A stretch of 64,000 bases of DNA, taken from contig NZ_BCRD01000002.1 of assembly GCF_001552415.1 (NCBI RefSeq), positions 372,001 to 436,000 of the forward strand. The letters run 5' to 3'. How positions within the stretch are numbered: position 1 is the stretch's first letter; every line of letters begins with the position of its first letter. The notes beneath the pieces are model-generated. The model was not told where the DNA came from. It did no database searches and saw nothing but the letters and a program-made list of their open reading frames with translations. This stretch comes from Corynebacterium xerosis NBRC 16721 = ATCC 373 (lineage in GTDB: Bacteria > Actinomycetota > Actinomycetes > Mycobacteriales > Mycobacteriaceae). The translations under genes and the position numbers were made by a program. This document shows positions 1 through 8,100 of the stretch, piece by piece.

Positions 1-496
1 CCAGCGCCGGGCCGGCCTTCCACAGCGGGATCATCGCCGGGAAGTTGAACGGGGTGATGCCGGCGACGACGCCGAGCGGCTGGCGCATGGAGTACACGTC
101 GATGCCGGTGCCGACGGAGTTGGAGAACTCGCCCTTGAGGAAGTGCGGCGCGCCGACCGAGAACTCCAGGACATCGGTGCCGCGGGCGATGTCGCCCTTG
201 GCGTCCTCGAAGGTCTTGCCGTGCTCCAGCGACAGCGTGCGGGCCAGCTCGTCGATGTTGTCGTTGATCAGCGAGATCCACTTCATGATGATGCGGATGC
301 GCTTCTGCGGGTTCGTCTTCGCCCAGCCGACCTGCGCCTGCTCGGCGTTGGCGATGACCTCGTCGACCTCGGCGGCGGAGGCCAGCTCGACGCGGGCCTG
401 CTCCTTGCCGGTCGAGGGGTTCATGACGGGGGCGGTGCGGCCACCGTTGCCGGGGCGGGCGGCGCCGTCAACGAAATGCGTGATCGTGCGGGTCAT
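1..496 (-). CDS. mmsA: CoA-acylating methylmalonate-semialdehyde dehydrogenase, N-terminal part
   Basis: Only the first 165 residues are inside the window; the gene runs off the left edge. The protein begins MTRTITHFVDGA and shows the N-terminal aldehyde dehydrogenase layout, ending near an ITPFNFPAM motif typical of the CoA-acylating methylmalonate-semialdehyde dehydrogenase branch. These enzymes convert (methyl)malonate semialdehyde plus CoA and NAD+ to acetyl- or propionyl-CoA in valine, beta-alanine or myo-inositol breakdown. The ATG at 496 has an AGGAG ribosome site a few bases upstream. A TetR gene lies upstream on the same strand and may control it. The catalytic Cys is outside the window, so the subfamily rests on the N-terminus. 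Confidence 0.85.
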   Translation of the reverse strand, partial: MTRTITHFVDGAARPGNGGRTAPVMNPSTGKEQARVELASAAEVDEVIANAEQAQVGWAKTNPQKRIRIIMKWISLINDNIDELARTLSLEHGKTFEDAKGDIARGTDVLEFSVGAPHFLKGEFSNSVGTGIDVYSMRQPLGVVAGITPFNFPAMIPLWKAGPAL

Positions 497-711
497 TTCA
501 GCTCCTGAGCTAGTCGTCTGGGGTCTGCGCGGGAGTTTTCATTCGAAACATTCCCGCGAATCTGCCCAGACGCTAACGGAGACCTGCGTCACACTGGAAA
601 AGGATTGTGATCGCGAACGCCGAACACCCCAGCGGAAACGGTGTTGCGGCCCGTTGCCGTGGGGCTTCGTCGTAAAGCGGTGATCGATGAACACCCCCGA
701 CCGCGGACCTG

Positions 712-1290
712 CTACTCCCGACCGTCGACGATGCCCTGGATGATCGCCGCGTAGTGGTCGATGAGCTCGGTGCGATCGAAGGCGGCGAAGTCGATGTCGC
801 CGACGCGGCGCATGAACGACAACCCGGCGAGCACCGCCATCGCCGACTGTGCGCGCAGCTCGGGGGAGGGGTGCGCGTGCGGGGCCTCGTTCGCGATCCG
901 CCGCGCGAGCACCTGCAGCAGATCCTCCTTGATGCGCCGGCCGATCGCGCCAAGGGACTCCTCGCCGCCATCGGTGATCGTGAGGATCCGGATCGTCGAA
1001 TACGGCGCATTGTCCGGTGCGGAGATCGTCTCCAACACCGACGTCATGCCCAGCTGATCGAAGGGGCCCGTGAACAGCGCCGACGCGCTGTCGGTGAAGT
1101 CGACCGTGCGCTCGAAGAGCTGCTCCTTGCTGAGGAAATGCTTGAGAATCAGCGCCGAACTGACGCTGGCCGCCGCGGCGATGTCCTTCAGCGACACCTG
1201 TGCGAAGGACCGCTGGCTGAACAGCTCCCGCGAGCACGTCAAAATGCGCGTGCGGGTGTCGGGCTGCGGCGCATCGTTGTGCATGGGCAT
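712..1290 (-). CDS. TetR family transcriptional regulator
   Basis: About 192 residues, the usual TetR length. A helix-turn-helix (VSLKDIAAAASVSSALILKHF) lies at roughly residues 32-52, followed by an all-helical ligand domain with no specific signature. The frame stays open further upstream, but MPMHNDAPQ at 1290 (or the ATG at 1284) fits the family start. The gene lies 215 bp upstream of mmsA on the same strand, so it may regulate mmsA or itself. An ATTCG-N11-CGAAT inverted pair at 541-561 in the gap is a weak operator candidate. The effector cannot be read from the sequence. Confidence 0.85.
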   Translation of the reverse strand: MPMHNDAPQPDTRTRILTCSRELFSQRSFAQVSLKDIAAAASVSSALILKHFLSKEQLFERTVDFTDSASALFTGPFDQLGMTSVLETISAPDNAPYSTIRILTITDGGEESLGAIGRRIKEDLLQVLARRIANEAPHAHPSPELRAQSAMAVLAGLSFMRRVGDIDFAAFDRTELIDHYAAIIQGIVDGRE

Positions 1291-1386
1291 GAGATTACAA
1301 GTGGAGCCGGGTGGAACCCGCATTCCTGCCGAGGGGCGGACTTCAATTCTCCCGACCAGCCGCCGCAGCGGATGCCCCTCACCGCA

Positions 1387-1449
1387 GGAAGACGCCGGGT
1401 GGCCGCTCGGTCGGTCGTCGGTCAACGCTTTCCGTCCGTCTCGCTTTTT
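1387..1449. repeat. Imperfect palindromic element of the GACGCCGGGTGG type
   Basis: The left part GGAAGACGCCGGGTGG and the right part CTTTCCGTCC followed by CGCTTTTT resemble the two arms of the much better hairpin at 8101-8165. It lies in the gap between the TetR start and the 3' end of the lipoprotein gene at 1498. The T-run would suit a terminator read left to right, but no gene ends there on that strand. It is best read as a decayed copy of a dispersed palindromic repeat. Confidence 0.45.
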
Positions 1450-1458
1450 CTTGCCCCG

Positions 1459-1468
1459 GCTTTACGAC
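1459..1468 (+). repeat. GCTTKACGAC word, representative copy of a 26-member family
   Basis: This copy reads GCTTTACGACGG. Exact copies of GCTTKACGAC begin at 1459, 6226, 7806, 10378, 12950, 20942, 23452, 25568, 38565, 49934, 53775, 55918 and 63756 on the plus strand. The reverse complement begins at 669, 7572, 8040, 12599, 15226, 17606, 19291, 21642, 37458, 50935, 53828, 56230 and 60483. One-base variants (GCTTTGCGAC) begin at 4745, 17244, 40046 and 43123. Intergenic copies share the longer form CCGTCGTMAAGC. See the findings for interpretation. Confidence 0.9.
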
Positions 1469-1497
1469 GGACCGCGCAGGCATCGAGCGGCCGAGAG

Positions 1498-1995
1498 CTA
1501 ATTCAATTCAGCCCGGCACTGTTCCTCGGATTTGCCGGACTCGAGACAGTTGGACCAGTCGATCTGACCCTGCACCCACGGTGACGGCGTGTTCTGCGCC
1601 GGCGGTGCGTACGGCTCCTGGGGCTCGTACACCGGCGGCGGGCCGTCATGGAAGTTGTTCGAGCAGTACTGCGTCCACCCGGACGTGCCGTCGGTGAACC
1701 ACGTGGTTCCCTGCTCGTACAGGCCCTCGGATGACTTGGCGCAACGGGCGATGGACTTGTTGATCGGCGTCGGGTCCCCGGTCGGTGCGCCCGTATATCC
1801 CGTGTGGCCGGCGCTGGTTGTGGGGGTCTTCGATTCATTCTTTTCCGAGGAATCGCCGGATGTCGGGTTGGGCTTTTTGGGGTTGTCAACGGTCGTCGTT
1901 TCGGTGACGGTCTCCACCGTCGCCTCGCCGTTGGAACACGCGGGGAGCACCATGAGGACGGCCGCGAGTGCGCTGATCAGGAGCTTCTTTTTCAT
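1498..1995 (-). CDS. Putative lipoprotein, unknown function
   Basis: 165 residues. A lysine-rich n-region and hydrophobic stretch (MKKKLLISALAAVLMVLPAC) end in a lipobox LPAC, giving Cys20 as the predicted lipidated residue. A Thr/Val/Glu-rich linker (ATVETVTETTTVD) follows, a pattern shared with the lipoproteins at 2823 and 35467. The C-terminal half has four Cys residues and a Pro-rich stretch, suggesting a small disulfide-stabilised exported domain. I recognise no known family. The ATG at 1995 is the natural start for the signal peptide. Confidence 0.8.
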   Translation of the reverse strand: MKKKLLISALAAVLMVLPACSNGEATVETVTETTTVDNPKKPNPTSGDSSEKNESKTPTTSAGHTGYTGAPTGDPTPINKSIARCAKSSEGLYEQGTTWFTDGTSGWTQYCSNNFHDGPPPVYEPQEPYAPPAQNTPSPWVQGQIDWSNCLESGKSEEQCRAELN

Positions 1996-2125
1996 TGGTG
2001 CCTTCCGACGCTCTTCAAAGGGCGACCGGGCGTGGGAATCACCCCGGTTGGTCGCAATTCAATTATGCAACGCATGGCCAACACCCCGAACCGCGGCCAT
2101 GCCGCAATCGTGGCAACCTGAGGGC

Positions 2126-2802
2126 ATGGAAACTCCACGCCGTGTTCGGCTTTTCGACGGCACCGAGCGGTTCATCGACGACGAGGGTCGGGACGTGGCG
2201 AATGTCCTGGACTTCTGGAGTTAGTCCAGTTCGGATCTGGTCAGCAATTCCCTCCGTGGCGTGCTCGCAGAATTCCTGGTTGGGCGGGCATTGGGCGTTG
2301 ATCCTCGGAACGTGCGCGTTGAATGGGATGCGTGGGATCTGGTGCTGGCCGACGGCACCACTGTCGAGGTCAAATCCTCTTCGTACTGGCAATCGTGGAA
2401 ACAGGTCCGCCCGTCGGTGATTCGATTCGATGCAGCCGAGCATCGACCGTGGCACTTCGAAACGAACACGTTCGACGAAGGGAAGAGCCGTCCGGCTGAC
2501 GTATACGTCTTTAGCGTGCTGGGTAGCCCGGGCAATCCCAACGTGGACCCTTGGACCTGAGCCAGTGGCATTTTCACGTCGTTTCCGCGGCCACCCTTGA
2601 CGAAGTCGTGGGGGATCAAAAGTCGATAGGGCTCGGGCAACTGATCGCTCGGCTCGAACCACGTCGAGCGTCTTTCGCCGGTCTCCCTGATGCCGTTGCG
2701 GCAGAAGCAGAAGTCACGAGGGAAAACCGAGGTTCGAAGGACACGATCGTTTCCGAAGTGGAGCACCGTGCCGTACATGCCCCCGACCAGCCGCCACGCT
2801 GA
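2126..2802 (+). pseudogene. Broken PD-(D/E)XK nuclease-like gene (one nonsense, one frameshift)
   Basis: The ATG at 2126 opens METPRRVRLFDGTERF and reads VLDFWS, then meets TAG at 2222-2224. The same frame continues SSSDLVSNSLRGVLAEFLVG and later WDLVLADGTTVEVKSSSYWQ, with the D...ExK arrangement of the PD-(D/E)XK fold. From memory, relatives read DFW-x-W-x-x-SDL at the stop, so TAG replaces a Trp codon (TGG to TAG). Near 2548-2551 the frame ends in VDPWT-stop, while the frame one base over reads LDLSQWHFHVV...GDQKSIGLGQL, the expected C-terminal part. Losing one base of a Pro codon explains this. Two independent lesions make a pseudogene much likelier than readthrough. No partner restriction or methylase gene is nearby. 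Confidence 0.85.
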
Positions 2803-2822
2803 CATCGTGGCAACCTATTGGC

Positions 2823-3779
2823 ATGAAAACCATGCTGAAGAACCCCCGCGGCTCCGCGACTCCCAAAGTCACGGCCGCAGCCGCGCTGCTCGCCGCGACC
2901 GGCCTTCTGCTCGCCTCCTGCGCGGGCGACGCCGATTCGCAGACGGAGGCCGCTCCGTCTCCGGCGGCGGGCGCGTCGGAAAGCGAAACCCGCTCCACGG
3001 TGACCGTCACGGAGACCGCCGCGCAGGAACCGGAAGACATTGACGTCGATTTCGCTTCGCTGCAGCAAGTCGACCAGAGCACGTTCCGGGAGCACAGCGT
3101 GCAGTCGTTCACCTACGTCGTCGACGGGAGGACGGGGGAGTGCTTCGTCAACGGTGAGTTCGTGACCTGCATCGGCACGCCCGCCGACGACATCCCGGAC
3201 GTCGACATGCCACCCTTCTTCGGGCCGCCCGGCGCCGTGGCCATCGGATCCGCGGGCGTCGCCTACGTCATCGTCGAAGGCGTCCCGCCGGCGAAGGCCG
3301 AGTTGGAAACGGGGCAGTGGGTCAACTTCGGCCTGGTCAAGTGTGCCAAGCCCGACGATTCGCGCCTGGCATGCGTATCCGACGCGGCGGCGATCCAGGT
3401 TGAGGGCTCCGACCGCGACATCACCACCGAGGGGCCGGTCCTCGATCCCGAAGAGCTCCAGGCGAGCGCGGCCAACGGGCCCGCCACCGAATATCAGACC
3501 GGCACCGACGTCCTGGTCCAGGCACCGATGTTGTGCGGTGCGATGGAGGGCCATCGTCTCGCCGACGTCGTTGAGGGCGAAATCACCTGCAAGGAGGCCA
3601 TGGAGGTCCTCGACGAGTACGACTCGCGCAAATTCTCCGAGGGCGGCGGCAACACCTTGTTCGTGGACTTCGACGGGTGGATGTGCAGCTCGCCGACGGC
3701 CGGTCGCTCTGCGGAACTCGGGGCGTCGACCGTGTGCGAGCACGGCGATCGCGGAATCCGCGTCGAGGCGCCGATGTAG
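2823..3779 (+). CDS. Putative lipoprotein, unknown function
   Basis: 318 residues. The signal peptide carries a hydrophobic core (AAALLAATGLLLAS) and lipobox LASC, so the mature protein should be anchored to the outer face of the membrane. A Ser/Glu-rich linker with STVTVTETA follows, as in the neighbouring lipoprotein at 1498. The rest is a roughly 240-residue acidic domain with several Cys residues (CFVNGEFVTC, VKCAK, LACVSD, MLCGA, MCSS, VCEHG) that could form disulfides. I recognise no named family. The bases before its ATG (ATCGTGGCAACCT) are the same as those before the broken gene at 2126. Confidence 0.8.
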   Translation: MKTMLKNPRGSATPKVTAAAALLAATGLLLASCAGDADSQTEAAPSPAAGASESETRSTVTVTETAAQEPEDIDVDFASLQQVDQSTFREHSVQSFTYVVDGRTGECFVNGEFVTCIGTPADDIPDVDMPPFFGPPGAVAIGSAGVAYVIVEGVPPAKAELETGQWVNFGLVKCAKPDDSRLACVSDAAAIQVEGSDRDITTEGPVLDPEELQASAANGPATEYQTGTDVLVQAPMLCGAMEGHRLADVVEGEITCKEAMEVLDEYDSRKFSEGGGNTLFVDFDGWMCSSPTAGRSAELGASTVCEHGDRGIRVEAPM

Positions 3780-3936
3780 TTGTCGGTGCAGGCGCCGCCC
3801 GGGTTCCTCAGGGCCCTTGATTTCTCGGTTGGTTCCTCCCGCCGTTACGAATTCCCGGGGTTCGTCATTGCCTGAGTGAATGATTGTCTAATGTATGTCG
3901 AGTGCTTATGTATCTAGCCGGTGATCGCTGACGGCC

Positions 3937-4743
3937 GTGGACCCCCGTCAGCCGTCCCGCTCCGGTTTCCCGCGAGCCGGTTTCCGCCGCGCCGGCATTC
4001 CCCGCCTCGGCCTTCCGCACTTCGCGCTGCCCGAACTGCCCCATCCGGCCGGTCTTTCCGGCCTGGCCCGACATTGGCCGGCGGCGGTGTTCGTCATCGC
4101 GCTGCTCGCGTCGATCGACCGCGACCCCGCCCGCCTGACTCTCGTGGCGTTCGCCAGCGCCCTGATCTTCGGCTCGTGGGCGCTGCAGATGGCGCTGAAC
4201 GTGGTCATCCGCAATCTCTTCCCGTGGTGGGAGGCCGCCGTCGCCGCCACTGGCGTCACGGCGATCGTGTGGCTGCAGCTGTGGTTGGCCCTGCCGGGCA
4301 TGGGGTTCGTGGACCAGATGGTCGACGACCCGCGCCTGCACGCCGGATCGCTGGCGATGGCCCTGGTCCTGCTTCCGGTGGCCACCGCCTTCATGGTCCG
4401 GCTGCTCTGGCACGTGGGCGTGGCGCGCGTGGTCGCGGACCTCGGCCAGGCCGAGTTCGAGGCATGGGCGGAAGAGCACGCCCGCGTCGCCCGCTGGTAC
4501 GGCGACGACGGGCGCGATCGTGTCATTCGGCCCCACCTCGAGCGAGCCGTCTACTGGCGGCCGTATGCGGCGGGCGCGGTGCTGACCGTGGCGTTCGGCG
4601 CCTTGGCCGGCCTGTGGCCCCCGGCTGCGCAGCTGCTGATGGGCGCCATGGTTTTCGCCGCGCCGTGGGTGCTCGCTCCGATGGTCGGTCACGGTTGGGG
4701 CCGTAGTCGCAGGGATTCGCGGGACGCGGCACCTGGCGCGTAG
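3937..4743 (+). CDS. Integral membrane protein, unknown function
   Basis: 268 residues from a GTG start. A basic, Pro/Gly-rich N-terminus of about 40 residues precedes hydrophobic segments near AAVFVIALLASI, LIFGSWALQMALNVVI, AAVAATGVTAIVWLQLWLAL, SLAMALVLLPVATAFMV and, near the C-terminus, AAGAVLTVAFGALAGLW and LLMGAMVFAAPWVLAP. A charged cytoplasmic-looking stretch (EFEAWAEEHARVARWYGDDGRDRVI) separates the last pair. I do not recognise the family. The start could lie a few codons away, since no strong ribosome site is visible. Confidence 0.65.
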   Translation: MDPRQPSRSGFPRAGFRRAGIPRLGLPHFALPELPHPAGLSGLARHWPAAVFVIALLASIDRDPARLTLVAFASALIFGSWALQMALNVVIRNLFPWWEAAVAATGVTAIVWLQLWLALPGMGFVDQMVDDPRLHAGSLAMALVLLPVATAFMVRLLWHVGVARVVADLGQAEFEAWAEEHARVARWYGDDGRDRVIRPHLERAVYWRPYAAGAVLTVAFGALAGLWPPAAQLLMGAMVFAAPWVLAPMVGHGWGRSRRDSRDAAPGA

Positions 4744-4772
4744 TGCTTTGCGACGGCCACCCCTCAACCAAT

Positions 4773-4788
4773 ATGCCCTAGGGGGTAT
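4773..4788. promoter_or_regulatory. CsoR/CstR-type operator upstream of the rhodanese gene
   Basis: ATGCCCTAGGGGGTAT is a 16-bp imperfect palindrome 50 bp before the rhodanese start. It differs at one base from the site at 15904 and shares the ATRCCC/GGGTAT arms with those at 57782, 60300 and 60361. CsoR-superfamily repressors bind such G/C-tract palindromes with A/T ends. The candidate regulator is the gene at 55595. Confidence 0.75.
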
Positions 4789-4838
4789 GATCACCGGGTA
4801 GTCGTCCGCGCAGTCGTCACCCCGGAGGTCCACAACCC

Positions 4839-5171
4839 ATGTCGTTTTTCGCGAAGCTCTTCGGCACCGAGCACAAGCTCGGCGGCGCCGAAGCCGTGCA
4901 GATGTGCAAGGACGGCGCCCGCCTCGTCGACGTCCGCACCGACGCCGAGCGTCGCCTGACCGCTCCCCAGAAGTCGTCGCACATCCCGGTTCAGCAGATC
5001 CCGGCGCGAGCCAAGGAGCTGAACAAGAAGCATCCGGTCATTGCCGTGTGCGCCCACGGCCCCCGTGCCCGCCGCGCCTGCAGCCAGCTGCGCAAGCAGG
5101 GATTCGACGCCTACTGGCTCTCCGGCGGCGTCACCGCCTGGCAGAACGCCGGCGGCCGGGTCAAGCGCTGA
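4839..5171 (+). CDS. Rhodanese-like sulfurtransferase
   Basis: 110 residues, a single rhodanese domain. The active-site loop VCAHGPRAR places the catalytic Cys at residue 71, with the six-residue loop closing on Arg. The N-terminal LVDVRTDAE and C-terminal YWLSGGVTAWQNAG are standard rhodanese elements. Such proteins carry persulfide sulfur on the Cys and pass it to acceptors such as thiols or cyanide. No signal peptide is seen, so it should be cytoplasmic. A CsoR/CstR-type palindrome lies at 4773-4788. That fits the known pairing of rhodaneses with persulfide-sensing repressors, but the regulator gene here is 50 kb away. Confidence 0.9.
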   Translation: MSFFAKLFGTEHKLGGAEAVQMCKDGARLVDVRTDAERRLTAPQKSSHIPVQQIPARAKELNKKHPVIAVCAHGPRARRACSQLRKQGFDAYWLSGGVTAWQNAGGRVKR

Positions 5172-5187
5172 ACCAGCGCGTCCCCGG

Positions 5188-6477
5188 CTACTTCTCGCGG
5201 ATCAGCTGCGGGTCGAGCCCGCGGCTGAAGATCGCCCCGCGCGTGCGCTCCAGGGCCGCGTCGAGCCGGGCCCGTTCGGCATCGCCCTCGGCCCCGTCCC
5301 CGGCGCGGCCCATCAGCGTCGAAACCGGCGCCACCCGCACCGGAAATGCCTGGTACGGCGTCACGACGGTGGGCACGTAGCTCACCTCGCCCACGCCCCA
5401 ACGGCCGTCGTCGCCGCGCCGGAACTCCAGCTCCACGGTGATGCCCTCGTAGGACAGCACGGTCTCCGCCGACTGGTGGGCCACCATGTTGCCCAGCCCG
5501 TAGATCACCCATTTGCCGTTGACCTGCTCGATCGGCTGCACGGCGTGGATGTGGTGGCCGTAGACGACGTCGACGTCGGGGGAGGCGGTGAGGATCTGCG
5601 CCAGCTCCACCTGCTGCTGCGTCGGCTCGACGACGGCTTCCTCTCCGGCGTGCATGGCCACCATCACGATGTCCGCCCCCGCCGCCCGCGCCGCCGCGGC
5701 CTTGCCCAGCAGTTCTTCCGGGTCGAGGCCGCCGACCAGCCACGGGTGCTCGACCGGGATGCCGTTGGTGCCGTACGTGCCGGTGACCACGGCGATCCGC
5801 GCGCCGTTGGCGGCGGTGAAGATTCGCGGCTGGTCCATCTCCTCGGGGCTGCGCGCCGCGCCGGAGTGCAGCACGCCGGCGGCGTCGAAGGTGTCGAGCG
5901 TCCGGATCAGCCCGGCCGTCCCCGCGTCCACGGAGTGGTTGGAGGCGGTGGTGCACATGTCCCAGCCGGTGTCCTTGATCGCGTCGATGACCTGCGGCGG
6001 CGACTCGAATCCCGGGTAGCCCAGGTAGGGACCCTCGGGCGGCGCGAAGACGGTTTCCTGGTGGCAGACGGCGAAGTCCGCGGCCCCGATCATCGGCTTG
6101 ACGTCGGCGAACATGTCCGTGAAATCCCACGTCCCGTCGCCGTTGTCGCCGGAGGCCCACACTTCTTCGTGCCACAGCAGGTCGCCGGAGACGGTCACGG
6201 TCAGGCGGTTCGGGTCGGGCGGATTGCTTGACGACGTCCCGTCCGCCGCACCATCGCCCTCCCCGTCGGTCCCGGCGGAATCGAGTCCCGCGTCATCGGA
6301 ACCGGCGCCGGTGGCGAGGCTCGCGTCGGCGTCAGCGGTGGCGGCCGCATTGGGATCCGTTCGGCTGCCCTCGCCGACGTAGCCGAGGCCGTAGCCCACC
6401 CCGGCCATGGCCGCGGCCCCCACGAGAAAGCCGATCAGCAGCGCGATCAGCGTCGGTCGTCGATGTTGGGCGGCCAT
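5188..6477 (-). CDS. CapA family metallophosphatase-like membrane-anchored protein
   Basis: 429 residues from the ATG at 6477, which has a GAGGAGG ribosome site; a longer start at 6510 lacks one. One N-terminal hydrophobic segment (LIALLIGFLVGAAAMAGVGYGLG) anchors it, followed by an Asp/Ala/Gly-rich linker. The catalytic region holds the CapA/PgsA pattern: SGDLLWH, CHQETVF, TASNHSVDAG, MVAMHAGEE, YGHHIHAVQPIE and YGLGNMVAH. These are the metal-binding Asp, Asn and His motifs of the calcineurin-like CapA fold, named for poly-gamma-glutamate capsule synthesis. No capB/capC genes are nearby, so the substrate is open. A copy of GCTTGACGAC lies within the linker at 6226. Confidence 0.88.
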   Translation of the reverse strand: MAAQHRRPTLIALLIGFLVGAAAMAGVGYGLGYVGEGSRTDPNAAATADADASLATGAGSDDAGLDSAGTDGEGDGAADGTSSSNPPDPNRLTVTVSGDLLWHEEVWASGDNGDGTWDFTDMFADVKPMIGAADFAVCHQETVFAPPEGPYLGYPGFESPPQVIDAIKDTGWDMCTTASNHSVDAGTAGLIRTLDTFDAAGVLHSGAARSPEEMDQPRIFTAANGARIAVVTGTYGTNGIPVEHPWLVGGLDPEELLGKAAAARAAGADIVMVAMHAGEEAVVEPTQQQVELAQILTASPDVDVVYGHHIHAVQPIEQVNGKWVIYGLGNMVAHQSAETVLSYEGITVELEFRRGDDGRWGVGEVSYVPTVVTPYQAFPVRVAPVSTLMGRAGDGAEGDAERARLDAALERTRGAIFSRGLDPQLIREK

Positions 6478-6677
6478 GGTCGTCCTCCTCGCGGGGCGGC
6501 CGCGTGACATGCGGCCGTCGTCCCCGCCAAGGCTAGGTCACCGCCTGGCCGATCAGTTGATCGACACGATGGCCCGGTTGTCATCGGCAAGCAACCAGCG
6601 ATGGAACTCGTGGACGGTGCGGGCCTTTCCCGACATGCGGGCCAATGTTCCGTGAGCATGTGGGTACGTTGGAGTGC

Positions 6678-7469
6678 GTGGACACTTCATCGACGCCCCC
6701 TCGGCGCCGTCCCGATGGCGCTCGGCCCTCCACGTCCGGCACCCGCCGTCGGGGACGCCATCGCGCCGCCTCACCGGCACCGCGGCGCGAATGGGCGCTG
6801 CTCGGCGCGGGCGTGGGCGTGCTGGCCCTCGGCGTCGTCGCGGCCCTGTCCTTCGGCGGGCCCATCGACGTCGACGAGATCCTCACCGCCGACGAAACCA
6901 CGACGGCGATCACCGACGTCGCCCCCGCGCCGCTGTCCGCCGAGGCCCGCGGCGAGATGATCCAGCGCCACCTCGTGGGCGTGCCCGTGCCGTTCCCGCG
7001 CAACGTCGAAATCCACGACCGCGTCGGCGCGACGGGGCCGACCAACGAGGCCGACGTCATCGAAACGGTCAACGCCGCCCTCCACGAGTGGAACCTCACC
7101 CCGGATGGCCGGCTGGTCCACAACCCCTGCCCGCCGCACGCCCGCGCCTGCGTCGACGTCGACAATCGCCTGGCGTGGCTGCAGGAAGACGGCCGCATCA
7201 CCGCCGGCCCGGTGCCCACGACCACCGGCATGCCCGGCTACGAGACCCCGCGCGGCGAATTCACCGTCCAGCGCAAGGTCCGCGACGAGATCAGCTACGT
7301 CTTCGACAACGAGCCGATGCCCTTCTCGGTGTACTTCACCACCACCGGCGTCGCCTTCCACGAGGGCGACCTCACGCAGGATTCGCACGGCTGCATCCAC
7401 CTGTCGCACCAGGATGCCGTGCACTTCTTCGACGTCCTGGAGCCCAACGACATTGTGGTGACCATCTAG
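6678..7469 (+). CDS. L,D-transpeptidase family protein
   Basis: About 263 residues from a GTG at 6678. A basic N-terminus and one membrane segment (WALLGAGVGVLALGVVAAL) indicate an exported, membrane-anchored enzyme. The C-terminal domain has the YkuD-type signature SHGCIHLSHQDAV, with catalytic Cys near residue 239 and His just before it. These enzymes make 3-3 cross-links in peptidoglycan or attach proteins to it, and are abundant in mycolic-acid actinobacteria. PTTTGMPGYETPRGEF, the usual substrate-loop region, is also present. An upstream ATG at 6645 is in frame but its extra residues look like non-coding sequence. Confidence 0.88.
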   Translation: MDTSSTPPRRRPDGARPSTSGTRRRGRHRAASPAPRREWALLGAGVGVLALGVVAALSFGGPIDVDEILTADETTTAITDVAPAPLSAEARGEMIQRHLVGVPVPFPRNVEIHDRVGATGPTNEADVIETVNAALHEWNLTPDGRLVHNPCPPHARACVDVDNRLAWLQEDGRITAGPVPTTTGMPGYETPRGEFTVQRKVRDEISYVFDNEPMPFSVYFTTTGVAFHEGDLTQDSHGCIHLSHQDAVHFFDVLEPNDIVVTI

Positions 7470-7566
7470 GACCCGCGCGCCGGGACCCGCGGGTCTCCGG
7501 CTGGTGGCCAGAGGTCGCCGACTTCTGACCCCGTAGCCGACGAAAAGGCCGCCGCAGGGACCACGT

Positions 7567-8051
7567 GGGCCGTCGTCAAGCGAGAACCCGCGTCTAACCG
7601 ATGGCGATGACCACGCCCGCCCCCTGCCGCGCCGCATCGCGGTAGATGCCCAGCAGCGCCTCGTGGGCGCTGCGCACCGCTTCGGCCGGATGATCGCAGA
7701 CGATCCCGTGGATCCGCGTGCGCCCGCGGCCCAGCAGCCCGCGCAGGCCCTTGGCGGAGGACCCGTCGTCGATGGCGGCATCCACGTCGACGCTTTCCAG
7801 TGCCTGCTTGACGACGGCCACCCTCTCGGGCGAGACCACCCCGTAGTGGCCGTCGGCGAAGAATTCGTGCTGGCCCAGGATCGATTCGCGCAGAGGGGCG
7901 TCGGGCTCGTCGCCGCCCATGTCGTCGCCGGTGAGGAGCAGCAGCACGCCGCGCCACCGCTGGCCGAGGTGGGTGCGGGGCAATTCCTCGACGATCAACT
8001 CGCAGGTCTCGTCGGGTCCGGCGTCGAGGAGGTCGGGCCGTCGTCAAGCGA
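7567..8051. repeat. 17-bp direct repeats flanking a truncated gene
   Basis: GGGCCGTCGTCAAGCGA occurs at 7567-7583 and again at 8035-8051 in the same orientation. Both contain the GTCGTCAAGC word of the window-wide family. The segment between them holds the N-terminally shortened DUF1877 gene, and the in-frame TGA that closes that gene's frame upstream lies inside the right-hand copy. Confidence 0.75.
7594..7998 (-). CDS. DUF1877 family protein, N-terminally truncated
   Basis: 134 residues, starting at a TTG. It aligns with the C-terminal three quarters of the 159-residue DUF1877 paralogue at 33815 (W-G-VLLLLTG...PL-ESILG...VDVDA). It lacks the usual MGMCAEY-type start and about the first 25 residues. 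The open frame begins at a TGA within a GTCGTCAAGC word at 8040, so no full-length start exists. It may be expressed as a short form or be a decaying copy. DUF1877 (YfbM-like) proteins have no established activity. The 7567 and 8035 direct repeats flank it. Confidence 0.6.
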   Translation of the reverse strand: MIVEELPRTHLGQRWRGVLLLLTGDDMGGDEPDAPLRESILGQHEFFADGHYGVVSPERVAVVKQALESVDVDAAIDDGSSAKGLRGLLGRGRTRIHGIVCDHPAEAVRSAHEALLGIYRDAARQGAGVVIAIG

Positions 8052-8100
8052 AACGCGGTGGAGGTCGGCGGAACCGGACGTAAAAGCCGAGGCGGACGCA

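Noticed and set aside
2222-2224. TAG in the nuclease-like gene as recoded codon (readthrough or pyrrolysine)
   Set aside because: A separate frameshift near 2549 also breaks the gene, and nothing around the TAG suggests recoding.
4773-4788. Regulon palindrome as a simple mRNA hairpin or terminator
   Set aside because: It recurs with nearly the same sequence in front of unrelated genes, and no T-run follows.
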